Origin: Cristatella mucedo | Lineage: Eukaryota > Bryozoa > Phylactolaemata > Cristatellidae | DNA: 64,000 bases | Assembly: GCA_009760855.2 (NCBI GenBank) | Contig: WPIO01000005.1 | Location: 2,179,001-2,243,000 of the forward strand | Direction of reading: 5' to 3' | Shown here: positions 1 through 10,939 of the stretch, piece after piece | Position numbering within the stretch: the stretch's first letter is position 1 | How the letters are laid out: every line of letters starts with the position of its first letter | The notes under the pieces: model-generated | What the model was told of the DNA's origin: nothing | The model's input: only the letters and a program-made list of their open reading frames with translations | Databases searched by the model: none | Translations under genes and position numbers: made by a program

Positions 1-659
1 TTATGAAGCTGAAAAGTCTCTTTCGTGCTCACAATTTATAGCTTACATTCCCCATATTTATCTGAAGACCGTTTGATCTTTAAACTTATGAATTTATTTA
101 ACTTACTTAACTTTTAACACAGTGAATCTTCGTTTTTTCTCTTTTGCTATGCTGCTTGAGATTACTGGTCGAGTGCTGGCTATCGTAAAGCCCTAAAAGA
201 TTTTGGGCTTGAAAGGGCCTAGAGAAACTCTGTGCAATATAACAGCCTTCAACAATCTTAGCAGCATAAAGGACTACTGGTGATGACATGTGCAATGCAC
301 ATGCACCGATTAAACAGACAGTTTCAGAGAATTTGGAAATAGACTACCATTAACAGAGCTATCAAGTTGCCAATGCCTTCGTGAAAATCAACCTCGAATC
401 TGATTGGTCTAATTCTGTCAACTTTTGTACAAAAAATAACAGGCATTTTGTTAGCATCTTTGTTAGATCTTCCTAGTAACTGTGCACGTGCTGGAAAGGA
501 AGCATTTAATTGGTTCGTGATAACATGCACCGTCTCAGCACTCATAGGCACATCAAGATTTATTCACGGGGCGTAGCTAATGCTGTGAGGAACACACGGG
601 CTTTAGCTTCGTTTTTTTGAAAAAGGAAAGTCAGGGGACGACCACTTCAGCTCCTCGGT

Positions 660-1435
660 CAAGTCTGCCTGCTTTCAGCCCTTGTAACATTGCGACAGTT
701 TGGGCCTGCTTAGAAAGTGAAACCGCATCTAAGTTGGTCCATGCCTTTGTTTCATCCTGTCTCGACTTCGGTAACTCACAGCTTGCATGCCTTCCGGCAT
801 ATGCAATCAGGCACTTACAGTTGGTGCAAATACTAGCTGCTAGGCTTGTCTGTCGTGAACGGCACGCTTGCCACATCTCACCACTTCTTGCCGATCTGCA
901 CTGGCTCCGCATCAAGGAGCACTTGCACGCATCATCGACTTCAAGCTAACTGTCACTCTCTAATAGGTCCCTTCATTCTTTTGCTCTAGGCTTCCTACGG
1001 GAAATACTCTCCAATCAGGCTCGGTATTGTACCACCCACTCTTCTGACTCAAGTCGTTTAGCTGCACCTCGAACCAACGTCAAATTCTGTGGAGATTATG
1101 CCCCTAGCTCGTATTCTTCCAAAGCCTGGAACTCACTCACGACTGACGTTGCGAGATTCCCCCTTACTTGACGCCATTTAAAAGAAGCTAAAATGCACCT
1201 CTTCTAGCATCATTTGCTGGGTCCTTGTGGATTGTCTTGTGTATCTTATATATTGTCTTGTGTATCAATCCTTGTGGATTGTCTTGTGTATGCTTATGCA
1301 TGCTGACACTGTGCAGGTTATTACTAACCATATTGAAATGCTTCCTGTACAGCATATATAAAGTGCCCAGAAAGATATTTAGTTCTCTGAGGGTGCGATA
1401 CAAAAGAATTATTAAAAGAAGCATTTAATGCGAAT
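660..1435 (+). mobile_element. CR1/L2-like LINE fragment (3' part of reverse transcriptase and tail)
   Basis: The + strand encodes a broken version of the end of a non-LTR reverse transcriptase. Recognisable blocks are SKLVHAFVSSCLDF, LQLVQILAARLVCRERHA and HISPLLADLHWLR, followed after frameshifts by a PKAWNS-like block near 1120. The same blocks occur in better copies at 37981 and 48139. The copy ends near 1430 with the family tail (cctagaaagagatt-like, then ctctgagggtgc). A short internal duplication of a ttgtggattgtcttgtgtat unit lies at 1223-1290. It is a dead, 5'-truncated copy. Confidence 0.75.
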
Positions 1436-2289
1436 TGGTGCAGTCAAAGATATAGAGATGTGCTGTGATTCTATCGGTTTTTGGCCAAGTTAGTCAATAA
1501 TGACACTAGCCACTGGCCCCTGCTTTCTTTGAAAGTATCCAAACTAGGAGTAGACCGGCTCTTGTAATTTGATGTGCAATGATTCAGCTTCTATGTTTCA
1601 AAGCACAGCGTCTGGCTCCAAATAAGCCGGCCAGTCAATATGTTGAACGGTTGTGCTACAGAGTTTTCCCTTATTGTGTGTTTGTGTTGGGATCCATTGG
1701 GAGTTTTTACAGTGATTTAGCTTTAATGGCACGGTAGGCACAGCATATACTCACTAAAAACGTTTATGTCAGTGTCAAACTACATATTGGTACCTCACTG
1801 AAAGCCATTACTAGTTATTTATTCGTGCCGACTATAAAAGCAGTGAATAGAGCAACAAATGCATGCATTACTCTCTTGCTGCAATACTTATGCTGAAGCT
1901 GCTAGGATTTTTGCTTTGATTGGATTGTTTGTCCAGGTGCACGTAAGTTGTGTGAAATATATAGTTGATTCTGTATTACGGTGCTGTCTTGCTGCTCCGT
2001 GCCTTGTGCAATAAACCGTTGGCGTTGTTCTGGGCCAGCGTTCTGTATGCCGAACCACATAGGTCTTTTAGGTTCTCCGGTAGCAGGCCCTAGGTGTGAG
2101 CTAATCATGCCATTCAAGGTCCTCAACGAGGAACTAACAACCAGGCAGTCATTGCTTTTTTGATCTCCATTGTGTCTGGTTGGTATCAGACCCAGCACGT
2201 AATGTCAACATTATGATGGACTCCATGACCTCATTGCACATAAACACAGAGAACCTTACGAAATTAAACTCATATTTTTTTTTTTACAG

Positions 2290-2425
2290 AATTCACAATA
2301 ATGGTAACAGTGCACCATTACTGGATGACGTCAAAGAGAAGTTCCCAGACGGCGACGATGAGATGTCTGTAGGAAGCAGTGCCGTCGATTTTAGACATAA
2401 GATAGAGCACCAGCAGGAACTACAG
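2290..2425 (+). CDS. Penultimate exon of an unidentified + strand gene
   Basis: This is a probable internal exon. It follows a pyrimidine run and acag (acceptor ending at 2289) and ends at a cag/gtagat donor (2425/2426). It reads in one frame with phase 2 at entry and phase 0 at exit. The peptide is acidic, with motifs such as PLLDDVKEKFPDGDDEMSVG followed by a helical KIEHQQELQ end. It joins in frame to the exon at 2636. I do not recognise the family. No further upstream exons could be identified between 1 and 2290, which mostly holds LINE debris, so the rest of the gene probably lies left of the window or is hidden by long introns. Confidence 0.6.
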
Positions 2426-2551
2426 GTAGATCTCGATGGCAATTGCTTTCTCGCACAAAACTTGCTATAATTTCTGCTTTTAGTGCTCACACATCTTCAA
2501 TTGCTTTTTAATGGCAATAAGCTCTCACGGTTACTTTGATTCTCAAAGCTG

Positions 2552-2558
2552 TATATAA

Positions 2559-2607
<49 letters not shown>
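2552..2607. repeat. (TA)n microsatellite in an intron
   Basis: An almost pure AT dinucleotide run of about 55 bases lies just upstream of the terminal-exon acceptor at 2636. Confidence 0.95.
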
Positions 2608-2612
<5 letters not shown>

Positions 2613-2635
2613 TTATGTCTCTCATTTTTGTCCAG

Positions 2636-2749
2636 GACAAGAAGAGATTGTACGAGGAGATGCAGGAGAAAAAAAAATCTGGCATGACGTTTCTCGACAT
2701 GGTGAGGCAGGAGGCAGGTGACAGCAGTGACGTCGGCGACACATACTGA
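2636..2749 (+). CDS. Terminal exon of the same unidentified gene
   Basis: The acceptor is tttttgtccag/gac at 2635/2636. The frame is open for 37 codons to a TGA at 2747-2749. The peptide begins DKKRLYEEMQEKKKSG and ends DSSDVGDTY, so it is a charged helical C-terminus probably continuous with the preceding KIEHQQELQ helix (phase 0 to phase 0). The intron between the two exons (2426-2635) contains an AT dinucleotide repeat. A consensus AATAAA lies 262 bases downstream. The helix suggests a short coiled coil; no function is assigned. Confidence 0.65.
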   Translation, partial: DKKRLYEEMQEKKKSGMTFLDMVRQEAGDSSDVGDTY

Positions 2750-3010
2750 GATGACAGCCCGTCCAGGCCCAGTTAGAATTATATGCTCTGGTAGTCACCG
2801 AGGACTAGTCATTTTATCACCAGAAACTAAACTATCTTGCATATGCCACTCTGCAGTTGCCTTTGTCATGCCTGTCCTTATCGGAGCGAGTCTCGCCATG
2901 AAAACGGCTGTGTGCTTGCGATAGCTTACACAAGTCGAGAGCTTAGAACTCGAATCTCGTGCTTTCAAGCGTTAAATTTTGCAGCCTTATTGCATTCATC
3001 CAGTCACAGC

Positions 3011-3016
3011 AATAAA
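3011..3016 (+). terminator. Poly(A) signal AATAAA of the unidentified gene
   Basis: A consensus AATAAA lies about 260 bases after the TGA at 2747, at a reasonable 3'-UTR distance. A second aaataaat lies near 3042. No other gene nearby could own it. Confidence 0.5.
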
Positions 3017-3049
3017 AAATGATATAACTTGAATTTTAACAGAAATAAA

Positions 3050-4050
3050 TTACCCCATCCATCGGATATTTTGTCGTTTTCTTAATGTATACGATCACGT
3101 GTATCCACATGGTTTGATAGGCTCCGAAATTAGAGCCTGAACCATAGCCAGAAGAACTACTGCAAACACTTCAAGAAACTTTAAAACAAGACTGGCAGCA
3201 AGTGGCGATTGCAGGGAGTTAGAGAAGCAGAACTTTCAGAGGGCTCTAGGATGTTCCCGAAATGTCTATCCCTGGATGATAAGTAAATAAGTGTTGGCAG
3301 GTTTCGCTAAGACTACAATTAGGGTTGTTTTTAAAAGGCTTACAGAACGTTAGTATATAGGTCCAGCCGCAGCTGTGCTGAAGTGATGCCGGTGTGAGCA
3401 GGGGCAAACTCCTTTATTCTACTGAGACGAGGGGGCGTGGTAAAGACAAGTAAGGGAAAGGAGCTGTTGAACGAGGTGTGTGCACGTCCTCGACATTCAG
3501 CTATCTACGCTGTAAATCGACATATACCTTTGCAACATGCTTAATCTCATCGTGTACACGAAACTCTTCAAAGGAGTATTCTTACGTATACATACGTACA
3601 GTATGTACTGTATGTGACATCCATAACCATGAGTGCTGCTGATTTCATGTAAGGTTCGTGATTCGGCTATTTCCTGCTGAGGTGGTGACGAAGGATGCCC
3701 AAGGCTGGCGGTTAGGACAAGAACCTCACAAGACTCTGCTGAAGCAACACGGGATTAATAGAAAAAGCCTTCTATACGGACACGAGTTTTATCAGCCCGT
3801 AAGCTTTGCTTATCTGTGAAAAGCCTCAAAACCATGTTCACCCTAGTAAGCAATACGAAATAAAGTGGCAGAATACCACAAAATGCATAAATACTTTAGA
3901 AATATCAATCTCGAGGTGCACAGACACTGTTAACAGCGACTATTTGGAATCGCTAAAGATAGCCGGAACGCCGATAGCTTTCAGAAACGAAAACACTCCG
4001 GCGGGTCAGAAATGGTTTTTATCTTTAATAATGCCATAACATGTATACCT
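3050..4050. other. Intergenic stretch without a recognised feature
   Basis: Short open frames only (longest about 77 codons near 3806-4039) with no family resemblance, no splice-compatible exon and no repeat tail that I recognise. A tacgtatacatacgta-type palindromic run occurs near 3582-3600. Confidence 0.4.
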
Positions 4051-4052
4051 GT

Positions 4053-4089
4053 ATGTGTGCGAGTGTGTGTGTGTGTGTGTGTGTGTGCG

Positions 4090-4163
<74 letters not shown>
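4053..4163. repeat. (GT)n microsatellite
   Basis: A GT dinucleotide tract of about 110 bases interrupted by two GCGA steps. It produces a spurious poly-(TH) frame on the minus strand. Confidence 0.97.
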
Positions 4164-4164
<1 letters not shown>

Positions 4165-4694
4165 CCGTATCTGCACTAGTAATATGATTACGGTACTCGC
4201 AATCCGCTAGACTGAAAGTCTTTCTGTGCGTACGCTTGTGAGATGAGGCAGATGAGTTACTCTGTTGCCATTTCTGGCCGAACTGCATGCGTCGAACTGC
4301 TCGCAAGGCGCTCTCAAACTGGGCAAGTTGAAAGGAACTAAACAGAAATCAAAGTTCAAATCGTCGCCCATTACAGGAAAGGTCTAAGAAGGGCGTAGGG
4401 GGACGGAAGCTCGTTATTATCGAGAAGGGTGTCAGATTCAATACGAAGAAGTATTTTCAGGGTGGTCGCATGGACGTCGTACAATGCTTCGGTTAGCCAC
4501 GCCTACAAAACAAGCGATCGCCTGCTGCGCTGGCTCAAAGGAAAGCTCACTTCGAGTTCTCTCAAAGTCCTTGGAGTCTTTTTGAGTTCTATAACAATCT
4601 ACCGGATAAGCTGTAAACATCGATGTGGTGTATGGAGGTGGTGGGGGTCGCTAGCATGGCATATATAGAAGAGTCCGGAAATGAAAGCGGTAAA

Positions 4695-5370
4695 TTAGCG
4701 AGCTAAAGCGAAACAGTCATCTGCAGTGAGCGCATCGAGAAGCCCACTTAAATGCTGATGACTGGAGTGGTGTTCAGCGGAGACGGAAGTAAATTCCCAA
4801 TTCTCGGAGCTAGAAAATGGACGACTTTCGGCAGCCTTATAAAAGGCAAAGAGTAACATCCGGACTACTTAACAGTGTACGCTCAAGTATCGCTATGAAC
4901 GCGAGTCTGTATATGCGTACTTTTGGGCTGCTGGAGTTGGAACTCTCCACCGCTTTATCGGAATGCTTGCTACGAACTTGTTCAAAGCTGTCGTTTAAAA
5001 TGTTTGGTTTTCCCTGTGCCAGAGTCCTCGTCTGGTATTTTAGCAATTGGATAATGACCCGAAACATGGACTGCGTGGGTATCAAAGCAATTCTTTGCAG
5101 ACTCAACTGTCCGAGTCCTTAGTTGCCCGAGCCAATATCCCGATCTCGAACCTAATGAGCATCTGTAGGACAGGACGGAGTGCCCACTGATAGCTAATAC
5201 CCGTAAATCATCCTCTCCCGAGCAGCTTTTTAGTCGGCTTAGGTAGCTGTGGGGCTGCATAAATCCGCACGCTTAGCGAAAGCTGATCGAGTCCATGATC
5301 TGGCGAACACAGCAAGTTATAACGAACTGGCTTACGCCCGTGAAAAATCTCGGTAAATGTCACGTGGCTT
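4695..5370 (+). mobile_element. Degenerate Tc1/mariner-type transposase
   Basis: Translated across frameshifts and stops, the + strand keeps Tc1 landmarks in order. These are ADDWSGVVFSGDGSKF near 4750 (family form: DW..VLFSDESKF), QLDNDPKHG near 5050 (family form: QQDNDPKHTS), VLSCPSQYPDLEPNEHL near 5120 (family form: WPSQSPDLNPIEHLW), and LIESMIWR near 5285 (family form: LVDSMPRR). The DNDPKH aspartate and the final glutamate remain; the first acidic residue of FSDES reads G. The region has many stops, so it is a fossil. The DNA-binding N-terminus may extend left to about 4400 but is not readable. I saw no clear terminal inverted repeats. Confidence 0.75.
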
Positions 5371-5639
5371 CTGCTCCTTCTTCAGTCTATGCCGCCCGTT
5401 GTTGCTGGCGAGAACGCCTTTTCCGTTCGGATTCCGCTTATGCTAGATTTTAATTGGCAATGATCTAAAAATGTACTAGCTGTGAATTTTAAGTCTGTCG
5501 TTAGTTGTCAGCCATTTAACAAGATGGGTGATACTCACTCTTTACGCAAATCGGATATCTTTTTAATACGCCAACTCAGATACGCCAAGCGGAAGCCGGG
5601 AAGTAAAAAAAAAGCTAGTGGTCACCTGATTCCCAGTGC

Positions 5640-5785
<146 letters not shown>

Positions 5786-6153
5786 GCTGGAATGCAATAG
5801 CTACTCGTTGAACAACCATTTTTTTAAGTCAAAAACGGTTTACATTTTCTTAAGTTCTAGCATTCCAATGGTCAATTTCAAATATGAGGGTGGACGTTGC
5901 AGCTATCTATGAGCCCGATGGCGGTAACCCGGTTTTACCATGGTAACCCGGGTGCGCGAGGACTGCGATAACTACCTGAATATTGGTCCAAATTATATGA
6001 AACTAGGCTAAAAAAAAATGTCGGGCTTGTCGAGTTCTATTCGTCAGCAGAAAGACAGCGATTTCGAAAATTATTACTTTAATTGCGCAAGTATGCAGCG
6101 GCTGACTAGATCCAGGGCCAGGATCCAGGGCTCGATCAAGAAAATTGAGCCTA

Positions 6154-8434
6154 TTTTTTCGAGAAATAGCTCAAGATAGATGGCTGATTTGGGACAGCCG
6201 CCGGTGCCTTCTTCGGGCGCCCCACAGAGCGTATCTGCAGGCCCGGAGCAGCCTTCTTCGCTGTTGCATGTTTTTCTTCCACGAATCTGCGCCATATCAG
6301 ATGCCGCCTCCAACGGTGCGCCAATATTGTCGGGATCTTCGTCCTCATTATCAGCGATATCATTCGGCACGGCCGGATAATACGTCAGATCTTGGACCGG
6401 GATCGAAATGTACTTCTTACAAAAAGAACGCAGCTTCTTCGCTGTCAAATCTAAAACAGGTTTGCGCTCCAGTTTAAGCGCATCGCATCGACCGATGCGC
6501 CTTTTATCGATGTTGGCACAGGCGCTGGCAAGAGTTCCTTCAATAGCGCTTGACGAATCGCGTCCAGATTGCGGGACTGAACCAAGGAAATCGTTTCAGC
6601 TTCTGCATCGGGCGCACTACACAAGTGACGCATTGTGCAAACACCTTCGTTAATCTCGAAGAAATAGTAATAATAATAATGTACTCGATAAAGCGCCCTC
6701 AGAGAACTTACTCTCTTTCTAGGCGCTTTACATTTGCTGCAAAGGGAAATGCAATTGAATGGTAAGTAAAATCATGCTTGAAAAACAAACAAAATTAATA
6801 ACATGGTTAGGGGTGACATGCACAGGGTCAGCATGCACATGTGGTTAGTGGCAGCATGCACAGTGTCAGCACGCGAAGAAGTTCTTCAAGAAAGAGTTCT
6901 TCGCGTACCGCGGAGGCATTCGCTTGAATTACTTAGCTAACAATGGCTCCCATCCAGTAAAGAGCGGTCGGCTGTAATCGTTGTGAACCAAGAAGACTGC
7001 CTTCACCGAATTGATTTCGTTTCAGACTCGATCTGATCCGGCGTGTACAAATTGAGCCAACGCATGGAATTGCGGACGACCGGAACTGCCTGGTTGTGGG
7101 AGTGGGCCCGGCAGAAGAAACAAGAGCACAACCTCCTTATAGAAAAGGATCGAAAGAAGCGCAAAGACACGGAGCTAGACAGATGTGGACTTGTTTATCC
7201 TGACACAATTGTCAAGCACGATGAGCAGGATCTCTGGAGGAGAGTCCTTCTGCGAAATCTCGAGGTGCAGTGTCGCATGCGGAGGCCGCATAAAGCGTCC
7301 GCATTTTTACCTTGACCACGTTCGTCATACAGGATCACTTGATTGACTCCACTGGAAAGGTCGGCGATGATGGAGTTTTGCATCATCAAGTTTGACTTAA
7401 AGTAATCGACCGACGGTCGGGTGTATCCAGAGTGAGGCAACTTCGATCTGAATCTGAACGCGGATCTTATTCGAATCTGAGACCCCCCCCGTCGCATTTT
7501 CAACAGCAATGTCATCGCCACTAATTGATTAATTCCGGCCGTCTGTTGGGAATGGTGGGTCAAGGGTGTCAGGAATGATAGCGTTCGGCACAGTCTGGTT
7601 GGGGGCGTTGCATTGAATGAACTCTTTGACAAAAAATTTCGATACAAACCTACACTGCTCAATAGCTGCGTCAAGATGCCTTTCCTTCTCCAATTAAAGT
7701 AGTCGTTCACGCTCATCGGCGGGCAGATCATTGCGCTGCAGCTGAATATCGATGCGGACGCAGGCGTCTTTCTTTGAGCGGGTTAGTCGAAATCCCGGAT
7801 AGTAAAATTGAGCGTACTGACACCATCGAGATAAGGAGGCGATGCGAACATTATTGCATTCCTGGATCGAAGCGTATTCCTGGTGTCGATTTTTCCAAGA
7901 CGTGCCTTGCTTGACAAAGAAATTGGATGGGGCGCCGATGTGAGCACGGAAATCCATCTTCGAGTTCGAACGTCGCTGCATGAGCATGAATCGCCGATAA
8001 GTCAGTCTGGGTGAATGCATGTTTGGGAGTAGGACGAGCACGACGTGTTGCGAACGACTCCAATGGAATCCTTCTCGTACAGCCTTGATAATGGGCTCAT
8101 ATCGTGGGGCGCGGATTCGCAGAAAGTAACGCACTTCAATCTGACTCAAAGAGCTAAATCAACGTCATGATGATGCCATCACATTGTTCATGTTCGCGTT
8201 GAACGGACTCTACTCTAACCGATTCCACAGCTCCTGAATACGTAGGAACTCATCGTTACCGAGTCGTTGCTTGACGCGTTCGATCGCATTCTTCTTCCGG
8301 CTCGTAGGAGCCTTCCGCTTTCGATGGGGCACCGTCTGAGCGGATCCACCAACACCAACAACCCGGCGAGGAAGCGATTTGGGAGCAGCAATAACTGTAG
8401 GCCGGCGATGCAAGTTGACTTGACTTCTCATCAA
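6154..8434 (-). pseudogene. Degenerate transposase-like gene with DNC...NK and GHSHNQA motifs
   Basis: Minus-strand blocks in order run from 8434 down to 6154. They are a basic start (RKRKAPTSRKKNAIERVKQR), SQIEVRYFLRIRAPRY, RSKKDACVRIDIQLQRNDLP, ILLIVLDNCVRINKSTSV near 7220, EVVLLFLLPG near 7130, FTGWEPLLAK near 6955, MRHLCSAPDAEAETISLVQ near 6630, and a C-terminus SVGRPKKAPAAVPN-QPSILSYFSKK. The DNC-x-x-NKS plus LLFLLPG-HSHNQA pattern resembles integrase/transposase-like proteins of eukaryotic mobile elements; exact superfamily is not certain. One extra C in the run at about 7110 breaks frame inside GHSHNQA, and in-frame stops occur (for example between 8149 and 8210). A LINE end is inserted at about 6660-6880. 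The closing Q-P-S-I-L-S-Y-F fits a PCNA-interacting box. Confidence 0.6.
6660..6880 (-). mobile_element. LINE 3' end inserted into the transposase-like pseudogene
   Basis: Read on the minus strand this is the family 3' UTR, ending in caaatgtaaagcgcctagaa..., then ctctgagggcgctttatc and an ATT-repeat tail (taataataataat on the + strand at 6668-6681). It matches the tails at 38620-38700 and 48740-48830. It splits the pseudogene between the FTGWEPLLAK block and the MRHLCSAPD block. A short cgaagaa occurs on both sides (about 6655 and 6874) and may be a target duplication. Confidence 0.8.
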
Positions 8435-8645
8435 AATTTGAGCCTAACAATGCCAAGTAGTCTTACTGGATGTGTGGAGTTAAAGACGATTATATACCGT
8501 ACATTAAACCGTCCATCAGTATATAAAGACTTGTATGAAAATGTTATGCAAATACATATTTACAGGCATGCACTCTCGGGAAAGTCACTGAGTGGAGGGG
8601 CGAAAGTTGCGCTTCCATACTTCGGTGAAGTGGTTTTTCTAGATC

Positions 8646-8732
8646 CCCAAATGGCGCGGCAACTTCAACGCTGGGCAATGTTAGATTCCCAAATGACGCT
8701 CCAATTTCAACGCTGGGTCATGTTATGTAAGG
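8646..8732. repeat. Imperfect tandem duplication of about 42 bases
   Basis: Two adjacent units share cccaaatg-cgc...caactt/atttcaacgctggg-catgtta with scattered substitutions. The unit lies just outside the start of the transposase-like pseudogene and may be part of that element's 5' end. Confidence 0.7.
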
Positions 8733-9267
8733 CAGTCATCGTTTCACATGAACTTTCAGATTTGAAATGCTGATGTGGCTTCAATACTGATTCTGGTTTT
8801 ATATAATAGTCAGTTTTTTAAGTCCTAAAATTTTAAGTCATTTGACCTTGCATTACTTTGAAACGATGTACGGGTTGAGTAACTGGATTACCAAAGTATT
8901 TGTGTGCTTTGAGATAAACACCCGAACTTGATCATCGATGGCAATAGGTCGCATTAAAGAAATGTTCTCACCTTCTTGTACTAGCTTGTGCAAACGAGAA
9001 TTGCTTATCTAAAAAAATGGTTCTACCGAGCCCAAAATAGTCAAATCATCAAATTAAAGTGGCCGGCAGCTTAGTGGTTTAGATGCTGCCATTGAGGGAA
9101 CCATTCACTAATGGATTGTGAAAACGGGACAGCAAAGGATGCAATACATGTGCTGAAATTCGGATATAGCTGCTCCCATGCTTTTTTTCCTCAATCTCTC
9201 AATGTCACTCACCAGAGTGTAAAATGAAAATTTGGACAAGCCCGCTGTATGCTCCTTACATCCTTAA

Positions 9268-9350
9268 GATGGCCATTAAGGCTCTCCTGCCGCTGTACAA
9301 ATGAGGCTGTTAAATCAGCTGATATTTATTTATTTATTTACTAGAGCTCA
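9268..9350 (+). mobile_element. SINE-A 3' fragment
   Basis: This is the 3' half only: aaggctctcctgccgctgta, caaatgaggctgttaaatca and gct, then a TTTA-repeat tail. It matches the ends of the copies at 18470 and 43575. Confidence 0.75.
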
Positions 9351-9399
9351 CTCGCCCTGTGGGCTCGCTTCATCGAGTCACTCCCGGAAGTACTGGTCA

Positions 9400-9560
9400 C
9401 ATCTTGCCGCGAGACAGACGGATGTGACGGCGGACTTTCTCACTTTAATTAGTATACTGTACATAAGCCGTGTGACGTAAGTGCGCCATCTTGCCGCCTG
9501 ACGTAGTTTCGTGGCTGGTGATGGACGTGACGGACGGACTTTCTCGCTTTAATTAATAGG
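9400..9560. repeat. Diverged direct repeat pair
   Basis: Two copies of catcttgccgc...gacg...gtgacgg-cggactttctc-ctttaatta lie at about 9402-9453 and 9486-9556. The second copy carries about 20 extra bases. The pair directly follows the SINE-A fragment. Confidence 0.65.
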
Positions 9561-9571
9561 GATTAGCGAGG

Positions 9572-9642
9572 CAGGGGAGGTCGAGCGGTAAATAGCCTAC
9601 GCCCCCAGTCTCGGATACAGGTGTCGGGTTCAATTACTTCTT
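9572..9642 (+). mobile_element. tRNA-like head (Leu/Ser-type box A and box B)
   Basis: The sequence ggtcgagcggtaaatagcc resembles a box A of the gccgagcggtyaaggc type, and gtcgggttcaatta resembles box B (GGTTCAANNC). It is best read as a SINE head or tRNA pseudogene; the stems are not convincing for a functional tRNA. Confidence 0.4.
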
Positions 9643-9850
9643 GCCTTCGATATAATGTAAGGGATTGCATAAGGACTTTTCTAGATTACACGTGAGCAGA
9701 AGACCTCTAAGACTAGCTAGTTAGCCACAGGCTGCCCGGTGACGTGACTGCTATGCCTGCTAGAGCTGCCCTGCTCCGAATCAGCCGTAAAGCCGGAAGT
9801 GCTCACGGCGCTCTGCTCGCGCTCGGCTGCTGACGTGCGGTTGCCAGCCT

Positions 9851-9857
9851 CTGCTGC

Positions 9858-9890
<33 letters not shown>

Positions 9891-9892
9891 TG
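9851..9892. repeat. (CTG)n trinucleotide repeat
   Basis: About 14 CTG units with one TTC interruption. No coding exon was recognised around it. Confidence 0.9.
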
Positions 9893-10584
9893 GTTCTCGC
9901 AGCTCCTCCAGAGAAGCATACCTTTTCTTTTATTAGAAAATGAAAGTCAAGACCTACGAAACGTCATGCCTTAAACGTTCCCTGTTGGTCACAACGGATT
10001 TCGATGGCCTCCTAACTTACTTTACTTAATGAAACCTCTCGTCATCATCCTTCGTACGAGGCAGTCGCCTCTGCGCGAGTGCTGATTTCGCGAGGGCAGT
10101 GAGCGGCAAATCAGTGGCTCAGCGATTGAACGACGTCCCGAGGTGCGCTCGTACTAGCGTACTTAACAGCCCGGAATGCATGAACGAACGTGAACGTGAA
10201 CGACCATTCAAATGCTTTATTTTCCTTCGGCGGTCAGAATTTATTGCATCTACCCCTTAAAACCTGTGGTTTTGGAGGTCAATGAAAAGGAAACTCAAAG
10301 CTAGCAGCGTTAACTTCAGGCGCCGGCTTACCAGTAGAGGACCGACGGTTTCAGCTGAGTCATTACAATCGAAGTAGCATGTGGCTAGCACTGCGAGGTA
10401 CTCAAGAAAGCAGCCGTACTTGCGTCCCGTCGGCGGTGCTCGTGCGACCTCCATCACGCTTCTTTTACTGAAGACAAATTCAATCCCATCGCATACAATG
10501 TTGTAGCCATGATTTTGGTACGAAGGGGCTAAACCTCGGTCGCGAGAGGCGTGATGCAATTTCAAAGCATTCGCAGGGAAGAGT

Positions 10585-10656
10585 GTGTGAGCGCTCGCGC
10601 ACGCGTGTGTATGTGTGTGTGGGCGTGTGTGTGCGCGCGTGTGTGTGTGTGCGCGC

Positions 10657-10687
<31 letters not shown>

Positions 10688-10790
10688 TGTGTGGGCGTGT
10701 GTGTGGGCGTGTGTGTGGGCGTGTGTGTGGGCGTGTGTGTGGGCGTGTGTGTGGGCGTGTGTGTGCGCGCGTGTGTGTATGAGCACGCGC
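10585..10790. repeat. GT/GC minisatellite with a 12-base unit
   Basis: Alternating purine-pyrimidine DNA. It contains GT runs, a pure GC alternation of about 20 bases near 10650-10670, then six to seven copies of GTGTGTGTGGGC (10690-10765). It gives overlapping false frames on both strands. Its composition favours Z-DNA. Confidence 0.95.
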
Positions 10791-10939
10791 GAACTTCGTA
10801 CGTATCTCCACAAAGCCAAAAGACTATGCGGTCATTACGTTGTAGTTTTCATCATCGCACCCAAAGCCTAAGCTGCTTCCGGTGCGCATGCGTTAGCGAA
10901 CTGAATTCACTTCATCCAGCAAAGAGTAAGTGAGCCGCA

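Noticed and set aside
324-551. 75-codon minus-strand frame
   Set aside because: Protein-like in places, but no recognisable motif, splice partners or neighbours; too little to call a gene.
10257-10811. 184-codon minus-strand frame
   Set aside because: Much of it is translated GT/GC minisatellite (poly TH/RP units).
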